Shown here piece after piece: positions 1 through 9,542 of a DNA stretch of 64,000 nucleotides (positions within the stretch are counted from its first letter, which is position 1; each line of letters begins with the position of its first letter). The DNA is from Bacteroidia bacterium (lineage in GTDB: Bacteria > Bacteroidota > Bacteroidia > B-17B0 > Aurantibacillaceae): positions 1 through 64,000 of the forward strand of contig JALHRL010000016.1 in assembly GCA_022841465.1 (NCBI GenBank), in the 5' to 3' direction. Under the pieces are notes generated by a model, which ran no database searches, had not been told where the DNA came from, and saw nothing but the letters and a program-made list of their open reading frames with translations. The position numbers and the translations under genes were made by a program.

Positions 1-14
1 TGCTCTTCCGATCT
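1..14. other. Illumina adapter remnant at contig end
   Basis: The first 14 bases (TGCTCTTCCGATCT) are identical to the 3' end of the standard Illumina read-2 adapter. They are followed directly by ordinary AT-rich sequence. This is best explained as untrimmed adapter at an assembly edge and not genomic DNA. The remaining bases up to about 150 are AT-rich with no recognisable gene. Confidence 0.9.
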
Positions 15-156
15 GTTTTCAAACTAGCTGTAAAATACTGAATATAAATAAGATATAAAGAGATAAAACTAAGTTTAAAATATTTAATGCAGTAGTGTTT
101 AAAATTACATTAATTAAGTAAAAAAGTTTACAAACAATTCATCACATTTACTTTCT

Positions 157-1194
157 ATGCAATTAACCATTAAGCCTTATCAATTGGAATATAAATTTCC
201 ATTTGGGGTTTCATCAAACACACGCACACATACGCAAAGTATTTTTATAAAAATTAGCTGGGATGGTTTTGAAGGTTACGGAGAAGCGTGCATACCACCT
301 TACTTAGGCGAAACGTTAGAAGAAAGCTTACAATTTTTTGAAAAAGCGAAACCCATTTTAAAGCAACAAAGTTACCCTTGTTCTATTGCAGAAATAATTA
401 TGGAACTGGACGAACTGGACGAAAATTGCAATGCTGCAAAAGCAGCAATTGATATTGCCTTACATGATTTAAAAGGGAAAATTGAAAACAAAACAGTTAG
501 TGAATTGTACCGATTACAAACAAAAGAAGAATTTTCAACTGCTTGCACCATTGGAATTGACACAGTAGAAAACATTGAACAAAAAATAAATGAAGCAAAA
601 GAATTTTCTATTTTAAAAATTAAAGCCGGTACCAAGGATGATAAAGCATTAATAAATTTAATTAGAAAATTTACCGACAAACCCCTTTACGTAGATGCAA
701 ACCAGGGTTGGAAGGATAAATTTTTGGCGGTGGATATGATTGCCTGGATGAAAGAACAAAATGTGTTGCTGGTTGAACAACCTATGCCTGTTAACATGTT
801 AGAAGAGATGGCATGGCTTACGCAAAATAGTAAACTGCCAATTATTGCCGATGAAAGCGTAAAACGATTAGTAGATATTGAAAAAATAAAAGGTGCTTTT
901 TCCGGAATAAATATTAAACTAATGAAATGTACCGGAATAAAAGAAGCCTTTCAAATGATAGAATTATGCAAACTACACGAGTTAAAAATATTTTTAGGCT
1001 GTATGGCCGAAAGTACTTGCGGAACAAGTGCTATGGCTCAATTAATTTCTTGCGCAGATTACATAGACTTAGATGCACCGCACTTATTAAAAAACGACCC
1101 ATTTTCGGGAATTAATTATAAAAACGGAAAAATTATTTTACCAAACGCTCCTGGAATTGGTGTTCAACCAAAAAGAGAATTGGTTGCTATTTAA
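157..1194 (+). CDS. L-Ala-D/L-Glu dipeptide epimerase (enolase superfamily)
   Basis: This 345-residue cytoplasmic protein has the mandelate-racemase/muconate-lactonising-enzyme fold. Visible catalytic elements are the KxK pair (K154-I-K156), metal ligands D180 (in YVDANQGW), E207 (in VEQPMP) and D232 (in IADES), and the opposite-face lysine K254 (in INIKLMK). The DLDAP motif near residue 306 is typical of dipeptide epimerases. The family epimerises L-Ala-D-Glu to L-Ala-L-Glu during recycling of murein peptides. Length is normal. Its stop codon abuts the stop of the convergent cytidine deaminase gene. Exact dipeptide specificity cannot be read from the sequence; other dipeptide substrates are known in this subfamily. 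Confidence 0.88.
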   Translation: MQLTIKPYQLEYKFPFGVSSNTRTHTQSIFIKISWDGFEGYGEACIPPYLGETLEESLQFFEKAKPILKQQSYPCSIAEIIMELDELDENCNAAKAAIDIALHDLKGKIENKTVSELYRLQTKEEFSTACTIGIDTVENIEQKINEAKEFSILKIKAGTKDDKALINLIRKFTDKPLYVDANQGWKDKFLAVDMIAWMKEQNVLLVEQPMPVNMLEEMAWLTQNSKLPIIADESVKRLVDIEKIKGAFSGINIKLMKCTGIKEAFQMIELCKLHELKIFLGCMAESTCGTSAMAQLISCADYIDLDAPHLLKNDPFSGINYKNGKIILPNAPGIGVQPKRELVAI

Positions 1195-1686
1195 TTACAA
1201 CTGTTCTTTACCAAACAACAAAGGCAGCATGCTTTCAATACTTTCAGCAACGTAAATTTTATTTTCGCTGCTTCCCATAATTACCTTCATTTTATTTTTA
1301 CCGCGCTTTTCATATTCGGCTAAAACCTGACGACAAGCGCCACAGGGCGAAACAGGGCCTTTGTATTTTTTATTTTTTGATTTACTTACAATAGCAATTG
1401 CTTTTATTTTTATGTTTTTGTGCTGAGATGCTGCATAAAAAACAGCTGCCCTTTCAGCACAGGTTCCACTTGGGTATGCAGCATTCTCTTGATTATTACC
1501 CGAAAATATTTCTCCGTTTTCTAATAAAACCGCCGCTCCCACATTAAAATTAGAATAAGGGGCGTAAGCATTTTCAACTGCATACATCGCACTTTTTAAA
1601 AGTTCTTTATCCTCTTCGTTTAAATCTTTTTCGTTGTTGTATACTTTTATAGAAGTACTAATTTTTAATATTTTAGGTTTTGCCAT
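1195..1686 (-). CDS. cdd: Cytidine deaminase
   Basis: 163 residues. It hydrolytically deaminates cytidine and deoxycytidine to the uridine forms in pyrimidine salvage. The zinc site is complete: C76-A-E78 (in TCAERA, cysteine-type ligand plus catalytic Glu) and PCGAC with C115 and C118. The substrate-binding segment YAPYSNFNVGAA lies at residues 41-52. An N-terminal extension of about 25 residues precedes the core, as in many Bacteroidota homologues. It is the last gene of a minus-strand run (cytochrome, hflX, GNAT, cdd) with 1-6 bp gaps, so it is probably co-transcribed. Confidence 0.93.
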   Translation of the reverse strand: MAKPKILKISTSIKVYNNEKDLNEEDKELLKSAMYAVENAYAPYSNFNVGAAVLLENGEIFSGNNQENAAYPSGTCAERAAVFYAASQHKNIKIKAIAIVSKSKNKKYKGPVSPCGACRQVLAEYEKRGKNKMKVIMGSSENKIYVAESIESMLPLLFGKEQL

Positions 1687-1687
1687 A

Positions 1688-2185
1688 TTAGTTTATTCTT
1701 TTTCCAAGTATAATTAAATCTCTCTCTCTATCATCCATTTCAGCAATCTTTGGTAAATTTCCCCACAACTCGAACTTAAATTTATAAAATAAATGAAGGC
1801 TGGCTTGGTTGTGCCCGAAAATAAAACCCAAAACATTTTTTATTTTTCTGCTTTTTGCTTCCTCTAAAGCAAATTTTAAAGAAATATTTCCTAAACCTTT
1901 TCCTTGAAATTTATGATCTAAATAAATACTTAGCTCAATTGTATTTTCATAAGCGGGTCGCCCGTAAAAACTATTAAAACTTAACCAGCCGGCAATTTTT
2001 TCATCAGCCATTACTAACCACAATGGCCTGTTTTTTTGGTTGTGTGAATGAAACCAGTTTTCTTTACTTGCAACAGTTACCGGCTCTAAATCTGCGGTTG
2101 CTAAACGTCCGGGAATACTGGCATTGTAAATATTTACAATATGCGGTAAATCGCTGAACTCGGCATATTTAAAATCTACTTTCAT
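1688..2185 (-). CDS. GNAT N-acetyltransferase (phosphinothricin acetyltransferase-like)
   Basis: 165 residues with the GNAT fold. The start (YAEFSDLPHIVNIYNASI), the central YLDHKFQGKGLG acetyl-CoA loop (the Q/RxxGxG/A motif) and the NVLGFIFGHNQASLHLFYKFKFE segment match the Pat/MnaT subfamily. That subfamily acetylates amino groups of methionine derivatives, phosphinothricin or similar small amines; the real substrate here is unknown. The gene overlaps hflX by one base and precedes cdd by one base, which suggests translational coupling in one operon. Confidence 0.82.
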   Translation of the reverse strand: MKVDFKYAEFSDLPHIVNIYNASIPGRLATADLEPVTVASKENWFHSHNQKNRPLWLVMADEKIAGWLSFNSFYGRPAYENTIELSIYLDHKFQGKGLGNISLKFALEEAKSRKIKNVLGFIFGHNQASLHLFYKFKFELWGNLPKIAEMDDRERDLIILGKRIN

Positions 2186-3384
2186 TAATACAATAAATTG
2201 TTGTAGGGGTAACGCTTTACATGCATTTCTTTTACCATGTTGTAAAGCAATTTTTTAAACTCATCCACATTATGCTTTTTACCCGCACTAATAAATACAC
2301 AATTTTTATTCATGTGTCGCATCCAAGTTTTTTTTATTTCTTCTAATGATAAATTTTCACGTGTTGTTGGAGTTAAATCATCATCTTCTTTTGGTATGTA
2401 AGTAAATGCATCTATTTTATTAAACACCATTAATACTTGCTTATCACCTGCACCAATATCGTGCAAGGTTTGGTTCACCACGTTCACATGGTCTTCAAAA
2501 TTTTTATGTGATACATCTACTACGTGTACTAAAATGTCTGCTTCACGAACTTCATCTAAAGTACTTTTAAAACTTTCTACCAATTGTGTTGGTAGTTTTC
2601 TTATAAATCCAACGGTATCACTTAATAAAAAGAAAATATTATCTATGGTTACTTTTCTAACGGTAGTATCTAATGTTGCAAACAATTTATTTTCGGCTAA
2701 TACTTCACTTTTGCTTAGCATATTCATAATGGTGCTTTTTCCAACATTGGTATAACCCACTAAAGCCACACGTATCATTTCACCTCTGCTTTTACGCTGG
2801 GTTGCCATTTGCTTATCAATTTCACGCAAACGCTCTTTTAATAAAGCTATTTTATCACGTACAATCCTTCTATCTGTTTCAATTTCTTTTTCGCCGGCAC
2901 CTCCACGAGTTCCTGTTCCACCACGTTGACGTTCTAAGTGAGTCCACATACCGGTTAAACGCGGCAGCATATATTGGTATTGGGCTAATTGAACTTGTGT
3001 TTTAGCATGTGCCGTTTGGGCACGCTGTTCAAATATTTCCAGAATTAAAGTGGTTCTGTCGAGAATTTTCTTTCCAAGTACTTTTTCTAAATTTCGTTGT
3101 TGTGAAGGGGAAAGTTCATCGTCGAAAATTACAACATCCACATTTCTTTCTTTCACATATTTATGAATTTCTTCTAATTTACCTTTGCCTATAAAGGTTG
3201 ATTTATCTGGCTTTTCAAGCTTTTGGGTAAATATTTTAACGGTAGTTAAATTGTAGGTGCTTGCTAAAAATTGAAGCTCTTCTAAAAACTCTTTGGCTTG
3301 ATCTTCTTCCTGCAGTTTAAGAATTACACCAATTAAAACACAAGTAAGTTCGGGGCGTGCGGTACTAAGCAGTTTTTCTTTCAT
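2185..3384 (-). CDS. hflX: Ribosome-associated GTPase HflX
   Basis: 399 residues. HflX binds the large ribosomal subunit and splits stalled ribosomes under stress. An N-terminal HflX domain (about 1-140) contains FIGKGKLEEI and FDDELSPSQQRNLE. The glycine-rich linker RGGTGTRGGAGE is at 154-165. The GTPase domain has the P-loop GYTNVGKST (210-218), the DTVGF switch and the NKID G4 motif. Length is normal. The preceding gene on the same strand ends 6 bp upstream of the start. Confidence 0.95.
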   Translation of the reverse strand: MKEKLLSTARPELTCVLIGVILKLQEEDQAKEFLEELQFLASTYNLTTVKIFTQKLEKPDKSTFIGKGKLEEIHKYVKERNVDVVIFDDELSPSQQRNLEKVLGKKILDRTTLILEIFEQRAQTAHAKTQVQLAQYQYMLPRLTGMWTHLERQRGGTGTRGGAGEKEIETDRRIVRDKIALLKERLREIDKQMATQRKSRGEMIRVALVGYTNVGKSTIMNMLSKSEVLAENKLFATLDTTVRKVTIDNIFFLLSDTVGFIRKLPTQLVESFKSTLDEVREADILVHVVDVSHKNFEDHVNVVNQTLHDIGAGDKQVLMVFNKIDAFTYIPKEDDDLTPTTRENLSLEEIKKTWMRHMNKNCVFISAGKKHNVDEFKKLLYNMVKEMHVKRYPYNNLLY

Positions 3385-3390
3385 TCACTA

Positions 3391-4008
3391 TTACTTGCCT
3401 TTAATATTTCCTGCAACATAATCTGCAATTGCTTGTGCTTGTGTTTCGTCTAAATTAGTAGCAGGCATCGCACCTTTTCCGTGCAAAATCACCTCTTTTA
3501 TCTGTGCAATATCCATTGCTGAAGCGCTAATATCTTTAGCTCCTGCCATTCCTAATTTACCATTATCGCCATGGCAAAGATTACAATTCTTTTCATAAAG
3601 CGCTTTTCCGTCGTTTGTGGCAATTCCGGTATTATCTGTAATTGCCTTTTTCTTATGATATACTTCTGCTAAACCATAACTACCGGTTATTAATAATAAA
3701 CTTAAAGCAGCTAAAATTTTATTCCCTTTCTTAAATCCAATAATAGCGATTGGTATAGAAGCAAAAACCATTGCTATTTTAATCCAAAATAAGTGATCGT
3801 ACTGGCCTCCAAAAGGCAATTGTGTTGCTAAATAAATTCCTGTAATTAAAAACAATGCGCTAATAATCATTTCAGGTACTTTAACCATTTTGGTGAATTT
3901 TCCTAAAACATCATTTTTGTTGCTTAACAATAAAATAGTTTTAATTACATAAATTAAGAAAAACAGAGTAACTACTAATGTGTGTGTGTGTAAAATTCCT
4001 TTATACAT
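3391..4008 (-). CDS. SirB-like membrane protein fused to cytochrome c domain
   Basis: 205 residues. Residues 1-118 carry about four hydrophobic segments (around 5-26, 45-62, 73-92 and 97-115) resembling the SirB family. After a short linker comes a periplasmic class-I cytochrome c domain with a heme site C142-N-L-C145-H146 and a likely axial methionine in GAMPA (M181). It is probably a membrane-anchored electron carrier. The first gene of the minus-strand run toward cdd, it is divergent from the amidohydrolase gene. The redox partner is unknown. Confidence 0.85.
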   Translation of the reverse strand: MYKGILHTHTLVVTLFFLIYVIKTILLLSNKNDVLGKFTKMVKVPEMIISALFLITGIYLATQLPFGGQYDHLFWIKIAMVFASIPIAIIGFKKGNKILAALSLLLITGSYGLAEVYHKKKAITDNTGIATNDGKALYEKNCNLCHGDNGKLGMAGAKDISASAMDIAQIKEVILHGKGAMPATNLDETQAQAIADYVAGNIKGK

Positions 4009-4092
4009 GTTTTATAATATTTGCTAGTAAAATTAACAAAAAATGCCCGAATATTTGTATACAAAATCAATAGGAAATCATCATAATCTCAT

Positions 4093-4100
4093 TAAATTTG
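4093..4100 (+). promoter_or_regulatory. Candidate -7 promoter element for the amidohydrolase pair
   Basis: TAAATTTG matches the Bacteroidota -7 consensus TAnnTTTG and lies 16 bases before the chosen ATG. I see no TTG at the right distance upstream, so only half of the promoter is supported. Confidence 0.45.
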
Positions 4101-4116
4101 ATGCCTATTGAGTAAA

Positions 4117-7100
4117 ATGAAGAAAATAGTATCGCTAATAGCCTTATTTAGTGTAAGTTTTTTACAGGGGCAAGTTACATTTCCTGTAAATGGAGCCACT
4201 AATCCCTTACACACAACCTACGCTTTTATTAATGCCATCATACACGTTAATGAGGATGTTATTATTAATAACGGAATTTTATTAGTTAAAGACGGTAAAA
4301 TTATTGAAGCTGCAGAAAAAGTTGCACTTCCCAAAGATGCAGTTGTTACCAATTTAAACGGAAAACATATTTATGCATCGTTTATCGATTTATATTCCAA
4401 TTACGGTATACCTGATAGTAAAAAAGAAAGAATAGGATTTGCTCCTCAAATGGAAAGCAAAATAAAAGGGGCTTATGGCTGGAATGAAGCGATAAAAGCA
4501 GATATGGAGGCCTATAAAATTTTTGTACATAATAAAGAACAAGCAGATATTTACAAAAAAGCAGGATTTGGAGTGGTTCTAACATCTTCTAAAGATGGTA
4601 TTGTAAGAGGTAGCGGTACTTTGGTACATTTAAATAACACCAAAGAAAACGAAAGTTTTATTAAAGATAAATGTGCTGCATTTTATTCCTTTAACAAAGG
4701 CAGTTCTACACAAGACTATCCCAGCGCACTGGTTGGAGCCATTGCTTTACTCCGTCAAACCTATTATGATGCACAATGGTACAAACAAAGTGGAGATAAA
4801 ACCGAATACAACATAAGCTTAGACGCCTTTAATCAACTGCAAACTTTTCCTTCTATTTTTGAAAGCAATGATAAATTCAACAATCAGCGTGCTGCAATAA
4901 TTGGTAAAGAATTTAATGTTAACTACATTTTAAAAACAGGTAATAATGATTACCAGCGTATTGAAGATTTGAAAAAAACCGGATTAAAATGCATTGTACC
5001 CGTTAATTTTCCGGAGAACTATGATGTAGAAGACCCCTTTGATGCGGAAAATATTTCTCTGGCAGATTTAAAACATTGGGAAATGGCTCCAAGCAACCCT
5101 GCTGCTTTTGAAAAAAATAATATTTTGTTTTGTTTTACTTCAGCAGATTTAAAAGATAAAAAAACTTTTTTATTAAACATCAGAAAAGCCATTCAGTATG
5201 GTTTGTCAGAAAAAATGGCTTTAAAAGCGCTTACCACCAATCCGGCAACATTTATTCAACAACAAAATTTAATAGGCGCCTTAAAAAAAGGCATGTATGC
5301 AAACTTTTTTATTTCTAACAAAAATATTTTTGAAGACGATGCAACCATTATCGAACATTGGGTAAATGGTGAACAAAACAAATTTAGCGAACTTGAAATG
5401 CCTGATGTTAGAGGAAATTATGAAATTACAACTGATAAACAAAAATACTCGCTTACAATTACAGGTGATATATACAAACCAAAGGCTGCCGTAAAAATGG
5501 ACACTTCAAAAGTAAACGCAAGCTTTAACTTTAATAATCCCTTGGCTACCTTAAGTTTTGTATACGATAGTTTAAAAACCGTTCGCTTTTCTCTATCGTA
5601 CGACAATAAAACAAAAAACTTTATCGGAACCGGTTTTTGGAATGAAGGAAACAAATTTAACAGTACCATAAATTTTATTTCTGCGGCAGAACCTGTAAAA
5701 TCAACAAGTGTAAGCGCCAAAAAAACTCCAACTATAGGTAATTTACTGTATCCCTTCTCTTCTTATGGTGTTGAAACTTTTGCCCCCACAGCAAAAGAAG
5801 TTATTTTTATAAAAGGCGCAACCGTTTGGACCAATGAAAATGACAGTATTATTGAAAACTGCGATGTCCTAATTACAAACGGAAAAATTACAAATGTTGG
5901 AAAAGGCTTAACTGCACCTACCGGAACAAACGTTAAAGTAATTGATGGAAAAGGAAAACATGTAAGTGCCGGTATTATAGACGAACATTCTCACATAGCA
6001 TTAACACAAGGTGTAAACGAAGGTACCCAAGCCAGTAGCGCTGAAGTAAGAATGGGCGATGCCATTAACCCGGAAGATATAAATATTTACCGTCAGCTTG
6101 CAGGAGGTGTTACTACTTCACAATTATTACATGGTTCTGCTAATCCAATTGGAGGACAAAGTGCTATTATTAAATTGCGTTGGGGCCAAAATGCCGAGGG
6201 CATGAAATTTGAAAATGCAGATGGGTTTATAAAATTTGCCTTAGGTGAAAACGTAAAGCAAAGTAATTGGGGCGATTTTAATTCTGTTCGATTCCCGCAA
6301 TCACGAATGGGTGTTGAGCAAGTTTACATGGATTATTTTACACGCGCTGCAGAATATTCTAAAACAATGGAAGCATTATCAAAACCTACAGGAAAACAAG
6401 CTGCCGGAAAAACACCTGCATTCAGAAAAGATTTAGAGTTAGAAGCATTGGCTGAAATAATAAACAAAAAAAGATTTATTACTTGCCACAGTTATGTGCA
6501 AAGTGAAATAAACATGTTAATGCACGTGGCAGACTCTTTTAATTTTAAGGTAAACACCTTCACTCATATTTTAGAAGGTTACAAGGTTGCCGATAAAATG
6601 AAAGCACACGGCGTTCATGCCTCTACCTTTGCAGATTGGTGGGCATACAAAAACGAAGTAATGGAAGCAATCCCGTACAATGCTGCAATTTTAACTAAAA
6701 TGGGGGTTAACACTTCTATAAATTCTGATGACGCTGAAATGGGAAGGCGTTTAAACCAAGAAGCAGCAAAATCAATTAAGTATGGTGAATTAACGGAAGT
6801 GCAAGCGTTAAAATTAGTAACATTAAATCCTGCAAAAATGTTACACATAGATGATAAAGTAGGAAGTATAAAAACAGGCAAATCTGCAGATATTGTTATT
6901 TGGTCAGATAATCCATTAAGCATTTATGCTAAAGTAGAAAACACAATAATTGACGGTAAAATATATTTCGACAGAGAACTTCATCAAAAAGCAAGTGAAT
7001 ACGTAAAAACTGAAAAAGCAAGAATAATTGCAAAACTATTGGCTGAAAAACAAAAAGGGGCTGCGGTTGTAAAACACCGTTCTAAAAAAAGACAGTTATA

Positions 7101-7152
7101 CCATTGCAATACTATTGAAGGTGTAAGTGAAGAAGAAACAGGTAAAAGATAA
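4117..7152 (+). CDS. Exported two-module amidohydrolase family protein
   Basis: About 1011 residues from the ATG at 4117; a TTG three codons upstream is a worse start because it leaves almost no leader after the promoter box. A signal peptide (MKKIVSLIALFSVSFLQGQ) indicates export. The first half resembles an amidohydrolase/imidazolonepropionase fold, but its metal strand reads SFIDLYSNYG, lacking the HxH pair. The second half, from about residue 560, keeps H624-S-H626 (in DEHSHIA), later histidines in TCHSY and FTHIL, and the aspartate in NSDDAEMG, so it is probably the active metal hydrolase module. The product of the next gene has the same fold. Substrate unknown; exported members are often annotated as cyclic-amide hydrolases or dipeptidases. 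Confidence 0.82.
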   Translation: MKKIVSLIALFSVSFLQGQVTFPVNGATNPLHTTYAFINAIIHVNEDVIINNGILLVKDGKIIEAAEKVALPKDAVVTNLNGKHIYASFIDLYSNYGIPDSKKERIGFAPQMESKIKGAYGWNEAIKADMEAYKIFVHNKEQADIYKKAGFGVVLTSSKDGIVRGSGTLVHLNNTKENESFIKDKCAAFYSFNKGSSTQDYPSALVGAIALLRQTYYDAQWYKQSGDKTEYNISLDAFNQLQTFPSIFESNDKFNNQRAAIIGKEFNVNYILKTGNNDYQRIEDLKKTGLKCIVPVNFPENYDVEDPFDAENISLADLKHWEMAPSNPAAFEKNNILFCFTSADLKDKKTFLLNIRKAIQYGLSEKMALKALTTNPATFIQQQNLIGALKKGMYANFFISNKNIFEDDATIIEHWVNGEQNKFSELEMPDVRGNYEITTDKQKYSLTITGDIYKPKAAVKMDTSKVNASFNFNNPLATLSFVYDSLKTVRFSLSYDNKTKNFIGTGFWNEGNKFNSTINFISAAEPVKSTSVSAKKTPTIGNLLYPFSSYGVETFAPTAKEVIFIKGATVWTNENDSIIENCDVLITNGKITNVGKGLTAPTGTNVKVIDGKGKHVSAGIIDEHSHIALTQGVNEGTQASSAEVRMGDAINPEDINIYRQLAGGVTTSQLLHGSANPIGGQSAIIKLRWGQNAEGMKFENADGFIKFALGENVKQSNWGDFNSVRFPQSRMGVEQVYMDYFTRAAEYSKTMEALSKPTGKQAAGKTPAFRKDLELEALAEIINKKRFITCHSYVQSEINMLMHVADSFNFKVNTFTHILEGYKVADKMKAHGVHASTFADWWAYKNEVMEAIPYNAAILTKMGVNTSINSDDAEMGRRLNQEAAKSIKYGELTEVQALKLVTLNPAKMLHIDDKVGSIKTGKSADIVIWSDNPLSIYAKVENTIIDGKIYFDRELHQKASEYVKTEKARIIAKLLAEKQKGAAVVKHRSKKRQLYHCNTIEGVSEEETGKR

Positions 7153-7158
7153 TTGACA

Positions 7159-8481
7159 ATGAAAACAAACTATTTTATATATAACTTAAAACTAGCAACA
7201 CTGCTTGTTACGTTTTTATCTTTTAACTGTTATAAGCTTAATGCTCAAACAGTAAAAAATTACACGGCTTTTATTAATTGCATTGCACATATTGGAAATG
7301 GCGAAGTGGTTGATCCGGCAATTATTTCAGTGAAAGGAAATAAAATTGAATCAGTTCAAAATGCAAAAGGAATTAGATTAAACCATACTGCCTTTGATAC
7401 CGTAATAGATTTAGAAGGAAAACATGTTTATCCTGCATTAATAAATGCCAATAATGTGCTTGGTTTACACGATGCGTTTTCTGTAAGAGCAACAAGAGAT
7501 TTAAATGATGTTGGAAATATTAATCCTCATATCAGATCACTGATTGCCTATAATTCCGATAATAAAATCACTCCTACTATTAAAACCAATGGAATTTTAT
7601 ACACCCAAGTAACGCCACGCGGTGGTATGGTAAGTGGGAATTCATCTATAATGGCATTGGAAGGTTGGAATTGGGAGGATGCCGTTTTATTGGAAGACGA
7701 TGGTATCCATATAAACTTTCCGGCTTTAAGCGAAAGATTACAAAACGAAGAAGGCGGAGAGGATAAAGCGAAAAAAAGATACGAGGAAGAATTAACTTCT
7801 CTAAATAATTTTTTCATAGACGCATTGGCTTACTATAACAATGCAAATGTTTCAGAAAAAAACATTCGTTTAGAAAGTATGAAAGGTGTTTTTGCAGGAA
7901 CAAAAAACTTATACATACACACCGATAAAGCTAAAGATATTTTAACCAGTTTATATTTTATTAAAAAGCATGAAATTAAAAAGCCGGTATTAGTTGGCGC
8001 CAAAGAATGTTACAAGGTTTTAAAAGAAATTAAAAACGCAAATGTTCCTGTAATGCTGGTGCGTGTGCACGATTTACCGGAAAGAACAGATGATGATATT
8101 GATGCAGTATACAACCTACCTTCTATTTTACAAAAGGAAAACATACTGTATTGTTTACAAACTGCAGGCGACTCAGAAATGGAAGCGATGAACAGTAGAA
8201 ACTTACCATTTTTAGCCGGTAGTGCTGTTGCTTACGGCTTAACACAAGAACAAGCAATAAGTGCCATTACTATGAATGTTGCAAAAATAATTGGAGTTGA
8301 TAAATTAATTGGAAGTTTAGAGGATAATAAATTAGCAAGTTTTGTGGTAAGCACCGGCGATATATTAGATATGAAATCAAGCAATATTGTTCTAGCATAC
8401 ATTGGCGGCAAACCGGTAAACTTAAACAACCAACAAACAGAACTTTATTTAAAATACAAAAACAAATACGGTATTAAATAA
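7159..8481 (+). CDS. Exported amidohydrolase-like protein lacking the HxH motif
   Basis: About 440 residues from the ATG at 7159 (an in-frame TTG lies two codons earlier). It starts 6 bp after the previous amidohydrolase gene, so the two are an operon. There is a signal peptide-like N-terminus ending near LNAQ. The fold signature (GKHVYPALINANNVLG, then NVAKIIGVDKLIGSLE and a composite-domain C-terminus) is amidohydrolase-like. The position of the HxH metal ligands reads INANN, so it is probably not catalytic by itself and may partner the upstream protein. This partner role is inference. Confidence 0.75.
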   Translation: MKTNYFIYNLKLATLLVTFLSFNCYKLNAQTVKNYTAFINCIAHIGNGEVVDPAIISVKGNKIESVQNAKGIRLNHTAFDTVIDLEGKHVYPALINANNVLGLHDAFSVRATRDLNDVGNINPHIRSLIAYNSDNKITPTIKTNGILYTQVTPRGGMVSGNSSIMALEGWNWEDAVLLEDDGIHINFPALSERLQNEEGGEDKAKKRYEEELTSLNNFFIDALAYYNNANVSEKNIRLESMKGVFAGTKNLYIHTDKAKDILTSLYFIKKHEIKKPVLVGAKECYKVLKEIKNANVPVMLVRVHDLPERTDDDIDAVYNLPSILQKENILYCLQTAGDSEMEAMNSRNLPFLAGSAVAYGLTQEQAISAITMNVAKIIGVDKLIGSLEDNKLASFVVSTGDILDMKSSNIVLAYIGGKPVNLNNQQTELYLKYKNKYGIK

Positions 8482-8483
8482 TT

Positions 8484-9536
8484 ATGAGCGATAATAAAAT
8501 AACAGTTGGTATTTCGCAAGGCGATATTAACGGAATAGGATTAGAAGTTATTCTTAAAACATTTTTAGAACCCGGAATTAGCGAAATTTGTACCCCGGTT
8601 TTATTTAGCTCGCAAAAAACGGTGAGTTATTACAGGAAAGTTTTAGGCTTAGAAGAATTTAATTTTCATCCTATTAAAGACTTTAGTCAGTTAAACGCCA
8701 AAAAAGTAAACGTATTTGTTTGTTATGAAGAAGAAGTAAATATTGAAATGGGTAAGCCCAGTGATGTTGGCGGTAAATACGCAGCTATATCACTAGAAAA
8801 AGCAGCAGAAGCTTTACTAGCTAACAAAGTAGATGTGTTGCTAACGGCTCCTATAAACAAACACACTATTAAAAGCAGCACCTTTAATTTTGTTGGACAT
8901 ACTGATTATTTAGCTCATAAATTAAACGGCAAACCCCTAATGTTGCTTTGCACTTTAAATGGATTGCGTGTTGCGTTGGCAACCGACCATATTCCTTTAA
9001 AAGATGTTGCTTCAAAAATAACTTCAGAAGTAATTACTCAAAAATTAGATGTTCTTTACAATACTCTTAAACGCGATTTTAATATCAGCAAACCAAAAAT
9101 TGCAGTTTTAGGATTAAATCCACATGCCGGTGATAATGGAGTAATTGGCGATGAGGAAAAAAATAGTATTAAACCTGCAATAGATAATTACAAAGGAAAT
9201 AAATTAATTTATGGTCCTTATAGCGCCGATAGTTTTTTTGGAAGCGATGCCTACAAACAATTTGATGGTATTTTAGCCATGTACCACGATCAAGGATTAA
9301 TTCCTTTTAAAACATTAGCATTTAATGAGGGAATAAACTTTACTGCCGGATTAAATTTTGTAAGAACCAGTCCAGATCATGGAACTGCTTTTGAAATAGC
9401 CGGCAAAAACATTGCCAACGAACAATCCTTTAAAAATGCTTTGTACTTAGCTTTAGATATTTACAAGAACCGTAAATTATACGATGAAGTAAATGCTAAC
9501 CCATTGGCTTTTGCAAACATTAAAAAAGAAAGATAA
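8484..9536 (+). CDS. pdxA: 4-hydroxythreonine-4-phosphate dehydrogenase
   Basis: 350 residues. PdxA oxidises 4-phosphohydroxy-L-threonine in the DXP-dependent pyridoxal phosphate pathway. The metal-binding histidines are visible as H169 (TDHIPL), H214 (NPHAGDNG) and H268 (YHDQGLIPFK). GISQGDINGIGLE at the N-terminus and TAPINKHT near 121-128 are family signatures. It follows the amidohydrolase-like gene by 2 bp, so it is probably translated from the same message although functionally unrelated. Length is normal. Confidence 0.95.
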   Translation: MSDNKITVGISQGDINGIGLEVILKTFLEPGISEICTPVLFSSQKTVSYYRKVLGLEEFNFHPIKDFSQLNAKKVNVFVCYEEEVNIEMGKPSDVGGKYAAISLEKAAEALLANKVDVLLTAPINKHTIKSSTFNFVGHTDYLAHKLNGKPLMLLCTLNGLRVALATDHIPLKDVASKITSEVITQKLDVLYNTLKRDFNISKPKIAVLGLNPHAGDNGVIGDEEKNSIKPAIDNYKGNKLIYGPYSADSFFGSDAYKQFDGILAMYHDQGLIPFKTLAFNEGINFTAGLNFVRTSPDHGTAFEIAGKNIANEQSFKNALYLALDIYKNRKLYDEVNANPLAFANIKKER

Positions 9537-9542
9537 TTTTCT

